From an uncultured Clostridia bacterium (GTDB lineage Bacteria; Bacillota; Clostridia; Oscillospirales; Ruminococcaceae): DNA of 64,000 nucleotides. The notes under the pieces were generated by a model that saw nothing but the letters and a program-made list of their open reading frames with translations, was not told the DNA's origin and searched no databases. This document shows positions 50,961 to 59,756 of this stretch, piece after piece. Where the stretch lies: NCBI GenBank assembly GCA_947631115.1, contig CANRKB010000006.1, positions 20,043-84,042 on the forward strand, read 5' to 3'. Position numbers and translations under genes: made by a program. Positions within the stretch are counted from its first letter, which is position 1. The number at the start of each line of letters is the position of its first letter.

Positions 50961-51176
50961 TCAGCGTTCGATAATTCTTGTCATAAGCAGCGGCGATCCC
51001 ATTTGTTCAAGAACGTCGTTTATTTCCCCTAAAAGTTTCGCTCCGCTAAGTTTGGTTTGCGTTTTTAAAAACCATGTAATAACCATATCTGCCGCTATAC
51101 TTTTTGACAAGCAATATCCGTACTTCCTTAAAAGCTCATCGGTTTCATCGACCGTAAATTTTAAATAAACGGTCAT
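50961..51176 (-). CDS. Small protein, possible DNA-binding partner
   Basis: 71 aa: 'MTVYLKFTVDETDELLRKYG' followed by 'CLSKSIAADMVITWFLKTQT'. The beta-helix-helix pattern is faintly ribbon-helix-helix-like, but this is weak. It overlaps the preceding gene by 32 bp. Confidence 0.5.
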   Translation of the reverse strand: MTVYLKFTVDETDELLRKYGYCLSKSIAADMVITWFLKTQTKLSGAKLLGEINDVLEQMGSPLLMTRIIER

Positions 51177-51612
51177 CGCAGTCAGAGCTTGTTTTGTGGG
51201 AGTTTTTTTTATAATATCTCAGCATACGTTCGCTTATCATAGCGCCGTTGTATAGATCGCATATACGTCCGTGATAGTTCAGATTTTTAATAAGTTCTCC
51301 GCCCTCGAACATAAGCGAAAGTCCCGCACAGTTTGCAAGAGCCTCCGTTTGATTTTTATTTAATTCAAACAGTTTTTCCGCCCGCTGTATCACGTTGAAT
51401 ACGGAACGCCTTGATTGTGTACTGTCACTGTGAAATTCCCAATATGAAACGTTTTGCTTTGAACAACCGAGCAATGAATAAACCTCGTATAACGTTATGC
51501 CGTTTTTCTCACCAAATTCTTTCGCATATCGCCGCAGTTCCGGCGCAAATCCGTCCGCAAGCACAATTCCATGTTTCTCAAGCCATTCGTTTATAAACTT
51601 GTAGTTTTTCAT
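51145..51612 (-). CDS. Putative helix-turn-helix protein
   Basis: 155 aa from ATG 51612 (AAAGGA 5 nt upstream). The central 'ITLYEVYSLLGCSKQNVSYW' reads as a helix-turn-helix, and the C-terminus is basic ('RMLRYYKKNSHKTSS'). It could be an element-encoded regulator. Family not recognised. Confidence 0.55.
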   Translation of the reverse strand: MKNYKFINEWLEKHGIVLADGFAPELRRYAKEFGEKNGITLYEVYSLLGCSKQNVSYWEFHSDSTQSRRSVFNVIQRAEKLFELNKNQTEALANCAGLSLMFEGGELIKNLNYHGRICDLYNGAMISERMLRYYKKNSHKTSSDCDDRLFKIYGR

Positions 51613-51678
51613 AATTATCCTTTGTTGTTTCAGCAAATTGCGATAATTATTATGTTCTAACTCCGTTAAAACATAACC

Positions 51679-52173
51679 TTACATTCCCATTGACATACCC
51701 TCATCTTCATCGAGTTCCTCGTCCTCGTTTTCTTCTGCGGAAACGTCCTCAAAATCGTCCGAAACTTCTGCGCTTTCCTGCTCCTCGTGTTGTTCCTCGA
51801 CTTCCTCGGATTCGTCCTCAAACTCGCTCACATCGGTTGTTTCGGGTTGTTCCTCTTGACCTGCTCTCTGCGTCAGATCGCGCTCTATCTCGTTTTCAAT
51901 CAGCCCGATAACAAACTCTTTCTGCGTCATGTGGTTGCGCTGAAGATAATCCTTAATTTTCTGAAAAAGCTCCTCCGGTACTTGAAATGCCAAAGTTCTC
52001 ATATTGCCCATGTTCTTGTCCTCCTGAATATTAAGTTTGGGGTGAAGTTCGTCCTGAAGTGCAAGCGTCACGAACTCCGCCATTGTCATCTCATGACTGT
52101 CCAAAAAATGCCGAACCTCCGCATGAAGTTCGGCGTCGATTTTGACCGTAATTCCTTTCTTTTCAGCCGCCAT
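51679..52173 (-). CDS. Tandem ribbon-helix-helix protein with acidic tail
   Basis: 164 aa from ATG 52173. Two ribbon-helix-helix modules: 'GITVKIDAELHAEVRHFLDS' with 'TMAEFVTLALQ', then 'TLAFQVPEELFQKIKDYLQR' with 'TQKEFVIGLIENE'. A tail of about 55 residues is almost entirely Glu/Asp/Ser. The duplicated fold suggests a single-chain pseudo-dimer; the acidic tail may mimic DNA or regulate binding. It is the last gene of the recombinase operon. Confidence 0.8.
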   Translation of the reverse strand: MAAEKKGITVKIDAELHAEVRHFLDSHEMTMAEFVTLALQDELHPKLNIQEDKNMGNMRTLAFQVPEELFQKIKDYLQRNHMTQKEFVIGLIENEIERDLTQRAGQEEQPETTDVSEFEDESEEVEEQHEEQESAEVSDDFEDVSAEENEDEELDEDEGMSMGM

Positions 52174-52174
52174 T

Positions 52175-52297
52175 TTAATCACTCTCTTCAATGTAATTTC
52201 CGAATGCGAATTTTATCAGTTCATCAACCGACAGCCCCGATTCCGCCGACTGTAACAGCAACAACTGATAGAGTTCCTGCGAAATTTCAATCTCCAA
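52175..52297 (-). CDS. Small ribbon-helix-helix-like protein (40 aa)
   Basis: TTG 52297, preceded by GAGAGGTGA; it starts 4 bp after the recombinase stop. 'MEIEISQELYQLLLLQSAES' followed by 'GLSVDELIKFAFGNYIEESD' has the strand-helix-turn-helix pattern of Arc-type proteins. It ends at the start region of the tandem ribbon-helix-helix gene. A likely real gene missed by length filters. Confidence 0.6.
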   Translation of the reverse strand: MEIEISQELYQLLLLQSAESGLSVDELIKFAFGNYIEESD

Positions 52298-52301
52298 ATT
52301 A

Positions 52302-53912
52302 TCACCTCTCTCCCATACTTTTTTGAATTTCAAACCCGCCCTTAAACCGTATTGTTATGCAGTTTTTGCCATTTACAACAATTTGTTCAATAAGCTGTCT
52401 TACTGCCATATCGTCATACTCCGTCAGCTTGAAATCCTCTTTTTCAAGCCGTTCAAGCACCGCGTTTAATTGCTCCGAATTTCGCTGAACAGTCATTTGT
52501 TTTGCCTTTTCGTTCTCTATAAATTCCCGCAGATTTTTCATTTCCTCACTGAATTTCTCAATGTCGGACATCGCTCTTTCCGCGGTTTCGGGAACAGTCG
52601 CAAGTTTAATCAACTCGTCAATGTTGTGGGAAAGTTCATCGATCCGCTGTTGAGCCGACTGCACACTTCCATTCAGATTAGCGTCAAGCACCTCGCAGAC
52701 GCTTTCCCGAAGTACCTTTGCCACATCTTCCTTGACCGCGCAGAACTCGTTTATCGCGCTCACAATTGCCTTGTGAAGTGACTGTTCATCAACGGTCGGC
52801 GAGTTATGGCATTTCTTCTTGCCATATTGAATACGGCTGATGCACCGCCACTTTATCTCTTTATAGCCTTTGGCAGTCCAAGTGACACGCCTGTAATGCG
52901 CCCCGCATTCCCCGCAAATCAGCAGTTCCGAGAGCGCATATTTCGCGCTGTATTTTCCTTGCTCGGTTTTGGTCAGCTTGTCCGCAATCACCCGCTTTGC
53001 AGAACGCCGAGCCATTTCCTCTTGAACTCGGTTGAAGTCGGCGCGGGAAATTATCGGCTCGTGATGATTTTTCACCAAGTACATAGGAAGTTCGCCGTTG
53101 TTTTTTCTGCTTTTCTTTGTTATGCAGTCGGTGATGAACGTCTTTTGCAGGAGCGCGTCGCCCGTGTATTTTTCGTTTTTGAGAATGTTCTGAATGTTCG
53201 CGCTGTTCCATTTTGAACCGCTTAATTTTGTTGTAATTCCTCGTGAATTAAGCGCGTCCGCGATTTGTACAAGGCTCATTCCGTCAAGGTAATTTCGGAA
53301 TATTTCGCGTACAATTTCCGATTCTTCGGGAACAATTTCGGGTTTGCCGTCCGCGCCTTTTTTATAGCCGAGAAGCGAGGCATAGCGTATCGGAACATTC
53401 CCGTTTTTGAAACTCTGCCTTATTCCCCATGCCACATTTTTGCTTATGGATTCCGATTCCGCCTGCGCGAAACAACTCATAATTGTTGTCAGCATTTCGC
53501 TCTCCGCAGTTAGGGTGTTAATGTTCTCTTTTTCAAAATAAACCGCGATGTTGAGCGATTTCAGTTCTCGTATGTAGTTCAAACTGTCCACCGTGTTCCT
53601 CGCAAATCTTGACAGGGATTTTGTGAGGATAAGGTCAATTTTTCGTTGTCTGCATAACTTTATCATTCGCAGAAATTCGGGACGTTTTTTCGCCTGCGTT
53701 CCCGAAATTCCCTCGTCCGCAAAAATGCCCGCAAGCATCCAGTTCGCGTTGTTTTTTATCTTGTCGGTGTAGTAGGAAATCTGCGCCTCGTAGCTTGTTT
53801 CCTGTTCTTCCTCGTCGGTGCTGACGCGGCAGTACGCCGCCACTTTCAGGCGTTTTGTCCGCTGAATTTCTTCACGGGATTTTGCGGGTATCATCACAAT
53901 AGTTTGCTCCAT
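52302..53912 (-). CDS. Large serine recombinase A
   Basis: 536 aa from ATG 53912 (GGAG 8 nt upstream). The resolvase-type catalytic domain has Ser31 in 'YCRVSTDEE' and 'ADEGISGTQAKKRPEF' and 'LTKSLSRFARNT'. The recombinase domain has 'GYKKGADGKPEIVPEE'. A zinc-ribbon ('CGECGAHYRR'...'CISRIQYGKKKCHN') and a C-terminal coiled coil (about 415-490) follow. It probably mediates excision/integration of the element. Its start shares one base with the stop of the preceding recombinase-domain gene. Confidence 0.92.
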   Translation of the reverse strand: MEQTIVMIPAKSREEIQRTKRLKVAAYCRVSTDEEEQETSYEAQISYYTDKIKNNANWMLAGIFADEGISGTQAKKRPEFLRMIKLCRQRKIDLILTKSLSRFARNTVDSLNYIRELKSLNIAVYFEKENINTLTAESEMLTTIMSCFAQAESESISKNVAWGIRQSFKNGNVPIRYASLLGYKKGADGKPEIVPEESEIVREIFRNYLDGMSLVQIADALNSRGITTKLSGSKWNSANIQNILKNEKYTGDALLQKTFITDCITKKSRKNNGELPMYLVKNHHEPIISRADFNRVQEEMARRSAKRVIADKLTKTEQGKYSAKYALSELLICGECGAHYRRVTWTAKGYKEIKWRCISRIQYGKKKCHNSPTVDEQSLHKAIVSAINEFCAVKEDVAKVLRESVCEVLDANLNGSVQSAQQRIDELSHNIDELIKLATVPETAERAMSDIEKFSEEMKNLREFIENEKAKQMTVQRNSEQLNAVLERLEKEDFKLTEYDDMAVRQLIEQIVVNGKNCITIRFKGGFEIQKSMGER

Positions 53913-54412
53913 TATCTCAACTCCTTTATTGCGGAATATTTTAATTGTGCGCATTTTAACACAAGTTCCTCAACCGTATTTTTATCGGCATTTTCGGTTT
54001 CAAGCATACGGTTTATTTGTTCCGTTATTCTCCGAATTTCTTCGGTTGGTTCGTATTTCGTTGCCGTTATTTCAATTGCTTGCGGTTCGGCTTGGGGAGC
54101 GGGTTTGCGGTAGGTGTTGCGCTCGGATTTTATTTGCTCTGCCAAGTTAAATTCCTCGTCGGAAATCATCCTTGGATAATTGTTTTCGCCTATGTATCTT
54201 CTGTTTTCAAGAACACGGCAGACCATGTTCTTGTTCCATAGTGCCTTGCCTGAATTGTACGGAATGTGCATTTCGGCGGCGATTGTTTTCAATGATTTAC
54301 CGCCTATGTAATCCGCGAAGATTTTTTTCACCACCTCAGCTTCGGGAACGTTCAGCGTATATTTCCCATTCACCACACAATAACCGAACGGAATGTTTCT
54401 GTTTTTCAGCAT
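53912..54412 (-). CDS. Recombinase-domain protein lacking a catalytic domain
   Basis: 166 aa from ATG 54412. It contains only the second, DNA-binding-type recombinase domain ('GYCVVNGKYTLNVPEAEVVK', 'GKSLKTIAAEMHIPYNSGKA', 'RRYIGENNYPRMISDEEFNL') and a coiled-coil tail, without any Ser nucleophile. Because it sits cleanly between two full recombinases (5-bp gap and 1-bp overlap), it is more likely a directionality or accessory factor than a degraded copy. Confidence 0.82.
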   Translation of the reverse strand: MLKNRNIPFGYCVVNGKYTLNVPEAEVVKKIFADYIGGKSLKTIAAEMHIPYNSGKALWNKNMVCRVLENRRYIGENNYPRMISDEEFNLAEQIKSERNTYRKPAPQAEPQAIEITATKYEPTEEIRRITEQINRMLETENADKNTVEELVLKCAQLKYSAIKELR

Positions 54413-54416
54413 TTTC

Positions 54417-55934
54417 TCACCTCGCAATCCGCTCCGTAAAGCCGATTTTGCCTATCAGTTCAAACCGAATTTCCGTGTCGGAAAGCACCGTTATTCGCTC
54501 AACGATTTGCCCGAATTTAACTTCATCAAATTCGGTTATCTGCTTGGATTTTTCAATTATTGCAATCAGCTTTCGCAACTCGTCAAGCCGTTCGCTGTCG
54601 CTGTTGTCAAGGCTTGCCCGGAGTAGTTTTTGAGTGTTCAGCAGTTTTCTGTCAAACTCCGCCGAACGCTCCTTGAAGTACGCTCCGTCAAGCGTTCCCT
54701 GCGAGTTTAATATTGTCAGCAAGTGAATTTGCCGTTTGATTTCGGAAATTTCTTTCCGCAGTTCGGCAAGCTGTGTGTTGCCCGATTTCTCCCTTTCGGA
54801 GAGGGTTTCAAGCTGTCGCAGCATAGGCGCAAGAATGGCTTTGTAATGCGTTTGGAGCTTGTTCCACAGCCGTATAAATGCGGCTTGAAATTCGGTTTCG
54901 CGGATTTGTTTTATAGGACAGTTTTCGGCGGATTTATCGTGGTTACGGCATACCCAATATACGCAGTTTTTCCGCTGTTTTCGTCTGAATGCCGTTCCGC
55001 AGTTCCCACAATAAATTGTCCGTTTTAATGGACTTGTTTCCCACACAATTTCTGTGGAAGTGTTCTTGCTTGAAAGCAGTATTTGTGCGCTCTCAAATAC
55101 TGTTTTTTCAATAATAGGCTCATGTGTATTTTGGATATAAAATTGTTCTTTTTCACCGTTGTTTTTCTTGATTTGAAAAGGCAGGGTGTCTGTTGTAAAT
55201 CGCTTTTGCAGCAGGGTATCACCGATATATTTTTCATTCGTGAGAATGTATCTTACAGAACAAGGATTCCAATCACGCCCACACAATGATTTTAATTTTT
55301 TAGCGATTTCAATTGAACCTAATCCACTAATGTACCAATCAAAAATCTGCTTTACGATTTTAGCCTTTTCGGGATCAATTTGTAATTTTCCGTCAACATA
55401 ATTGTACCCGAACGGCGTTGAAGATGTCTTATAAGTGCCGTCCATCATGCGTTTTTTGACACCTAATCGGCAATTGCGGGAAATCGACATTGATTCTTCC
55501 TGTGCGAACTGGCTGTACAATGTGAGGAGCATTTCGGAACTTATTTCGCCCGTGTCGATGTTCTCCTTTTCAAAGTAGACGCTCACTCCGAGGTTTTTCA
55601 GTTCGCGTATTGCCTCAAGGCAGTCCTTAGTATTCCGCGCAAATCGAGACACGGATTTCGTTAAAATACGGTCAATTTTTCCTTTTCGGCAGTCGTTCAT
55701 CAGTCGCTTAAATTCCTCGCGCTTAGCCGTTCCCGTTCCCGAAATTCCCTCGTCCGCGTACATATCCACGAACACCGCGTTGTCGCTGTTTTGGAGCATT
55801 TCGGTGTAATAGCGAATTTGCGCGTTGAACGAATTTAACTGATCCTCGCTGTCGCTTGAAACTCTCGCATAAGCCGCCGTTCTGACGATTTCGTCAGCAT
55901 GATTTTTCGCGGGAATTATTGTTACCTGAGCCAT
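54417..55934 (-). CDS. Large serine recombinase B
   Basis: 505 aa from ATG 55934 (GGGGTG upstream). Catalytic Ser26 in 'YARVSSDSEDQ', 'ADEGISGTGTAKREEF' and 'LTKSVSRFARNTKD'. The recombinase domain has 'GYNYVDGKLQIDPEKAKIVK'. A zinc-ribbon ('CGNCGTAFRRK', 'CRNHDKSAENCP') and a coiled coil follow. It is first of the three-recombinase operon and only distantly similar to recombinase A, so the pair may act as a heterocomplex. Confidence 0.92.
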   Translation of the reverse strand: MAQVTIIPAKNHADEIVRTAAYARVSSDSEDQLNSFNAQIRYYTEMLQNSDNAVFVDMYADEGISGTGTAKREEFKRLMNDCRKGKIDRILTKSVSRFARNTKDCLEAIRELKNLGVSVYFEKENIDTGEISSEMLLTLYSQFAQEESMSISRNCRLGVKKRMMDGTYKTSSTPFGYNYVDGKLQIDPEKAKIVKQIFDWYISGLGSIEIAKKLKSLCGRDWNPCSVRYILTNEKYIGDTLLQKRFTTDTLPFQIKKNNGEKEQFYIQNTHEPIIEKTVFESAQILLSSKNTSTEIVWETSPLKRTIYCGNCGTAFRRKQRKNCVYWVCRNHDKSAENCPIKQIRETEFQAAFIRLWNKLQTHYKAILAPMLRQLETLSEREKSGNTQLAELRKEISEIKRQIHLLTILNSQGTLDGAYFKERSAEFDRKLLNTQKLLRASLDNSDSERLDELRKLIAIIEKSKQITEFDEVKFGQIVERITVLSDTEIRFELIGKIGFTERIAR

Positions 55935-56048
55935 TTTATCACCCCTTTTCGTCACACATTATACCGAAAAATTCCCGCGAAATCTATCATCAATATCACC
56001 GAAATATCTTTTCCGAATTGTATCACTACCGACAATTGCGGACAAGGT

Positions 56049-56189
56049 TCAAACCTCCGTGATCCGCTTTATGACTGCGGTTTCAATCTTTTGGCGCTGA
56101 ACTTCGTTAATAAGATTTTCGTGCAGCAGCTTGTCCAGAAAATTTCTGCATAAGTAGAATTTGTAACGTATAATTGCCTTGTTGTCCAT
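56049..56189 (-). CDS. Small SHOCT-like protein
   Basis: 46 aa from ATG 56189 (GGAGG 7 nt upstream). 'YKFYLCRNFLDKLLHENLIN' with 'EVQRQKIETAVIK' resembles SHOCT-type short helical domains often found beside mobile-element recombinases. It lies upstream of and codirectional with the three recombinases. Confidence 0.6.
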   Translation of the reverse strand: MDNKAIIRYKFYLCRNFLDKLLHENLINEVQRQKIETAVIKRITEV

Positions 56190-56272
56190 GATTTTTCCTC
56201 CATAATTAAATGTGCAAATTTCAATTCTATTTTTAACGGAACTCAAATTTGCACACTTTTTCAAAACAGAAT

Positions 56273-56310
56273 AACGGCTCTGCGTATTATTACAGAGCCG
56301 TTTTCTTGTT
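56273..56310. terminator. Bidirectional terminator hairpin
   Basis: AACGGCTCTG (56273-56282) pairs with CAGAGCCGTT (56293-56302); T-rich on both sides. On the minus strand it lies just 3' of the candidate RNA 56330-56715. Confidence 0.8.
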
Positions 56311-56329
56311 TAATAATTTAGCCTGTAAA

Positions 56330-56715
56330 AACTTGTCGTATTTGCCCCGCGCCCCCGACATTGGGAATATATCAGACTGCTATTGGCGTAGCATCATAGG
56401 ACTCTCACCTCGGCATGGTTCTCATGCCGCCGCCCCCATTGCGTACGAGGCAATTTTGCCTCTGCTGTGGCTGGACGGAAGTATCATTATCCCCTCGCGC
56501 AGGTCATCGCGCACTTGCTGCCGCGCAAGTTTTGGGAGCTGCCGTTTCTCGCTCAGTGTACATTTTGCTGTTTGTCTAAAAATTCTTCGTGAACATAAGT
56601 CGAGTTGATCTCGTTCGGCTAACCGCCGAGGATATCCGTCCGAATTTCGCAAACAGCCTACACGTCATGGCGCGGCGCTTCTTCCGCTTTCAACCATAAA
56701 GGCTGCGCGAGGGAA
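56330..56715 (-). ncRNA. Candidate structured non-coding RNA
   Basis: This GC-rich stretch has no convincing coding frame but contains a series of compact perfect hairpins: 56411-56416/56424-56429, 56447-56453/56456-56462, 56514-56518/56525-56529, 56601-56604/56610-56613, and one near 56616-56628. A terminator lies 3' on the minus strand. The strand is inferred from that. It lies between the recombinases and the integrase remnant. I could not place it: tmRNA and RNase P signatures are absent. An OMEGA/HEARO-type RNA is one idea that I cannot confirm. Confidence 0.45.
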
Positions 56716-56816
56716 AGTATCTGAAATACTGCTATTCAATTGTCAAAGAACTGCAAAAACTTTTCGTCCTTGCAGTAATTTAATTGTAACATAAAAAATC
56801 ACAAAAAATTTTCGTA

Positions 56817-56861
56817 TTTCGGGAATTGATTCCCGTTTTTCGGGAATTCGTCATATCGCGG
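56817..56861. repeat. Palindromic direct repeat flanking the integrase remnant, left copy
   Basis: 'tttcgggaattgattcccg' plus 'tttttcgggaatt' matches 57852-57883 with only two differences, both in the palindrome loop. 'atatcgcgg' follows in both copies. The 56862-57082 stretch contains no gene. Confidence 0.75.
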
Positions 56862-57082
56862 TAATTTGAACATGCCAACATACTGTGATATAATTGAGGT
56901 ATGCCTTTTCGCAAAATATTCAATTTTGCGAAAGGCAAATTTGGCTTAAAACCGTAATTCTAAAGTTCTGAATAAATTAAAAATCAATTACAGACAACCG
57001 ATTTTTGAGGTTAAATTCAATAAAAACGCTCTTTTTAATGTGAATTTGCCGTCAGAAATGTTGTCGGAACAGGGGTGTAACA

Positions 57083-57766
57083 ATGGCAAGACACGGAGAA
57101 AATATTTACAAAAGAAAAGACGGCAGGTGGGAGGGCAGATACAAATGCGAAGTCAAAGCTGACGGCACGTTTAAGTATTCCTCGGTTTACGGGAAAACCT
57201 ATGCCGAGGCTAAAGCAAAGTTAGCGGAAAAGCGCGTTAAACCGGCGGTTTCGGATGTTCCTAAAAATCTGACGCTGAATAATCTTTTTGCGATATGGTT
57301 CGCCGACATACGTCTGAAGGTCAAGGAATCAACCTATATGAATTACCGGATGAAGTTTGAAAAACACATCTGCTTATCGCTTGGCAAAATGTTTTATGAT
57401 AAGCTGACGGCTGAAAATCTTAATGCATTTATTCAGAATAAACTGTCATGCGGTCTTTCGGCTAAGTACGTTGCAGATATTGCGGGGCTTATTCGGACAG
57501 TGTGCAGATTTGCAAAAAAGCGTTTCAGATATGAGGACAAGTCCGAATTTATATCCATTCCAAAAGGCAAGGCAAAAGAAAAAGAGCTGCTCGATAAAAA
57601 AGAGCAGACTTTGCTTAACAGTTATTTAACAGCAGATCCGACACCTTCCAATGTCGGTATTTTATTATCTTCAGCAACAGGTATTCGTATAGGAGAACTT
57701 TGCGCGCTGAAGTGGGAGAATATTGACCTTGAAAAAAAGATTTTGACCGTCAGAAATACAGTGTAA
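57083..57766 (+). pseudogene. Truncated tyrosine integrase
   Basis: 227 aa where about 380 is normal. An AP2-like N-terminal region 'GENIYKRKDGRWEGRYKCEV', an SAM-like core-binding domain ('LKVKESTYMNYRMKFEKHI') and the first catalytic Arg in 'ATGIRIGELCALKW' are present. The frame ends right after 'ILTVRNTV', before the HxxR and nucleophile Tyr. No remainder is seen downstream. It cannot recombine DNA. The truncation point lies shortly before the right palindromic repeat. Confidence 0.88.
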
Positions 57767-57851
57767 AACTCGGCAAATATTATAAGTACATCGCAATAAA
57801 TATTTCCACCGTTTTCGTGAATAGCAGGGTTTAACAAGCATTTTTCCCGAA

Positions 57852-57902
57852 TTTCGGGAATCAATTCCCGTTTTTCGGGAATTTTGGCACAAAATATCGC
57901 GG
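57852..57902. repeat. Palindromic direct repeat flanking the integrase remnant, right copy
   Basis: Direct copy of 56817-56861. The 16-bp core CGGGAAT-CA-ATTCCCG equals the reverse complement of the left copy's core, as if the palindrome had inverted. Confidence 0.75.
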
Positions 57903-57920
57903 CAGCATATCGCTGCCGCG
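57898..57920. terminator. Hairpin between the integrase remnant and the ABC operon
   Basis: CGCGGCAGC (57898-57906) pairs with GCTGCCGCG (57912-57920); likely the terminator of the minus-strand exporter operon. Confidence 0.65.
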
Positions 57921-57941
57921 GAATATGAATATTAAATTATA

Positions 57942-58604
57942 TCACGCCGAAATTATCTTTCCGTCCGAGATCTCAATTATCCTGTTGCATTGCTTTGCAA
58001 TCCCTTGGTCATGCGTTACGATAACAACGGTTTTTCCCTCGGCATTAAGTTGTTTAAATACGTTCATAATTTCCGCGGCGGTCTTGCTGTCGAGCGAACC
58101 TGTCGGCTCGTCCGCAAGGATAATGCTCGGCTCGTTTACAATTGCCCTCGCAATGGCAACGCGCTGTTTCTCGCCGCCCGAAAGCTTACGCGTTTCCTTT
58201 TCCGAAAGCCTTTCAATTCCCATTTTTTTCAGTGCCGCAAGCGCCTTTTTCTTTTTATCCTTTGCTTTTATCGGATAAAGCGGGAGCATTACATTGTCGA
58301 GCGCGGTGTAGTCCTCAATAAGCGCGAAATCCTGCTTTACAAAGCCGATGTTTTTCGCGCGGTATTTTGCCGCGGCGCCTTCAGGAGTTTTCGCAACGTC
58401 CTTTTCATTCAGAAAATAATCCCCGAAAGAAAATTTATCGAGCAATGCTATTATGTGCAGAAGCGTCGATTTGCCCGAACCTGATTTTCCGATGACAGCG
58501 CAGAATTCCCCGTCGTTTATCTTTAATGTTACGTCGTTAAGCGCCGTAAATTCATTGTGTTTTTTGGGATTGTAAACTTTGGTTATGTTCCTTAGATCGA
58601 TCAT
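57942..58604 (-). CDS. ABC exporter ATP-binding protein (LolD/MacB type)
   Basis: 220 aa. Walker A 'GKSGSGKSTLLHII', signature 'KLSGGEKQRVAIARAI', Walker B 'IILADEPTGSLD' and switch 'VTHDQGIAKQ' are intact. Its ATG overlaps the stop of the upstream permease (TAATG). With two FtsX-like permeases (58604-59746, 59757-60920) it forms a heterodimeric exporter. Secreted proteins are encoded just upstream, and they could be cargo or targets. Confidence 0.92.
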   Translation of the reverse strand: MIDLRNITKVYNPKKHNEFTALNDVTLKINDGEFCAVIGKSGSGKSTLLHIIALLDKFSFGDYFLNEKDVAKTPEGAAAKYRAKNIGFVKQDFALIEDYTALDNVMLPLYPIKAKDKKKKALAALKKMGIERLSEKETRKLSGGEKQRVAIARAIVNEPSIILADEPTGSLDSKTAAEIMNVFKQLNAEGKTVVIVTHDQGIAKQCNRIIEISDGKIISA

Positions 58605-59746
58605 TATTTCGCCCTCCTCAGATATTCAACAGGTGAAGTATTCTTGCTCTTTATCGCGGGGATTATCATTGACGCTAAAATCAAGATCAATGACAGAGCG
58701 ACAGTTGCTATTATATTTGCAATTGAAAGATTTGCCGAAACGACAAGTTCAATTTGCAAAAGCGACATTATTAAATAAGCGCCTATGCTCAAAATTGCCG
58801 CGACAACAAAAATAATCAGCATATTCACAAAATGCGCGAACAATATTTGCCGTCTGCTGAAACCGCATATCCAGAGCACTCCGCCGCGCTTTTCGTTGTA
58901 CTTGTTTAGAATAATGGAAATGCTCATTGTGCCGATTATTACCACCAGCAAAATGCAGACCACAACGGGAATGAAATCCGCCAAGTCCTCCCACAAAGCC
59001 TTTTGCGAGTTTTCGAGGATCGCTTTGCCCTCCTGAACGCCTGCTTTTTCTCTGAGCTTCGCTATGTTTTCATCATAGTTTTCGGGGAAGTGAATGAGAA
59101 AGCTCATATCACAAGAAAAGTCCATATCTGTATTAAAGCTGCTTGTTCTTGCAATTATAAAACTGTTATTTTCTCCCGGATCGGAATACAGGTCGCTCGC
59201 AGTAAAATCGTTAGATGTACTGAATGAATTTGAGATAGGAAGATAGGTGTCTTTCGTAAGATTGCCCGATATCTTTATTTCACTTATACAGCCGTTTTTA
59301 TTTACCGTAACGCTCTCGTCGGGAAAACCGAAACTCGCTACCGCTTCGGAATAATCCCCCGAAACAAGCGGCAGAGCAAGATTGTTATAAATTTCGTCCG
59401 AAACCGCAATAACAACGACTTCTTCTCCGTCCAAGCGCTTTGCGAATTCCTTTGCGGAAAAGTATAATTCATATTCGTCGGTTATGTCGGACAGTATCTG
59501 TTCGCGCGATTCTTTATAGCTGCCGACAAGACCCTGCGCCATTTTTACCGTGTAATTTATATCGCACACAACAGCCGTATTATCGCTTAAAACCTTTTCA
59601 TATCCCTTTGTAAGCATCTGCCTGTCAGCAAGCGTGGAAATCATAAAATTTACCGTCAGAAAAAGTACGGCGATAACAATGATCATAAAAACAAAAGTGA
59701 GCTTGTTTTTACTGAAAGATGAAAATGATAATTTTAAATATCCCAT
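58604..59746 (-). CDS. FtsX-like ABC permease 2
   Basis: 380 aa from ATG 59746 (GAGGTG 6 nt upstream). One N-terminal membrane helix, a large extracytoplasmic domain (about 40-255), then three C-terminal helices of the FtsX/MacB type with 'NKYNEKRGGVLWICGFSRRQ'. It overlaps the ATPase start by one base. The substrate is unknown. Confidence 0.85.
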   Translation of the reverse strand: MGYLKLSFSSFSKNKLTFVFMIIVIAVLFLTVNFMISTLADRQMLTKGYEKVLSDNTAVVCDINYTVKMAQGLVGSYKESREQILSDITDEYELYFSAKEFAKRLDGEEVVVIAVSDEIYNNLALPLVSGDYSEAVASFGFPDESVTVNKNGCISEIKISGNLTKDTYLPISNSFSTSNDFTASDLYSDPGENNSFIIARTSSFNTDMDFSCDMSFLIHFPENYDENIAKLREKAGVQEGKAILENSQKALWEDLADFIPVVVCILLVVIIGTMSISIILNKYNEKRGGVLWICGFSRRQILFAHFVNMLIIFVVAAILSIGAYLIMSLLQIELVVSANLSIANIIATVALSLILILASMIIPAIKSKNTSPVEYLRRAK

Positions 59747-59756
59747 TTGTTTCACC

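Noticed and set aside
56422..56652. 76-codon protein on the minus strand in the hairpin-rich stretch
   Set aside because: No ribosome-binding site, and the hairpins continue across its ends; a structured RNA explains the sequence better.
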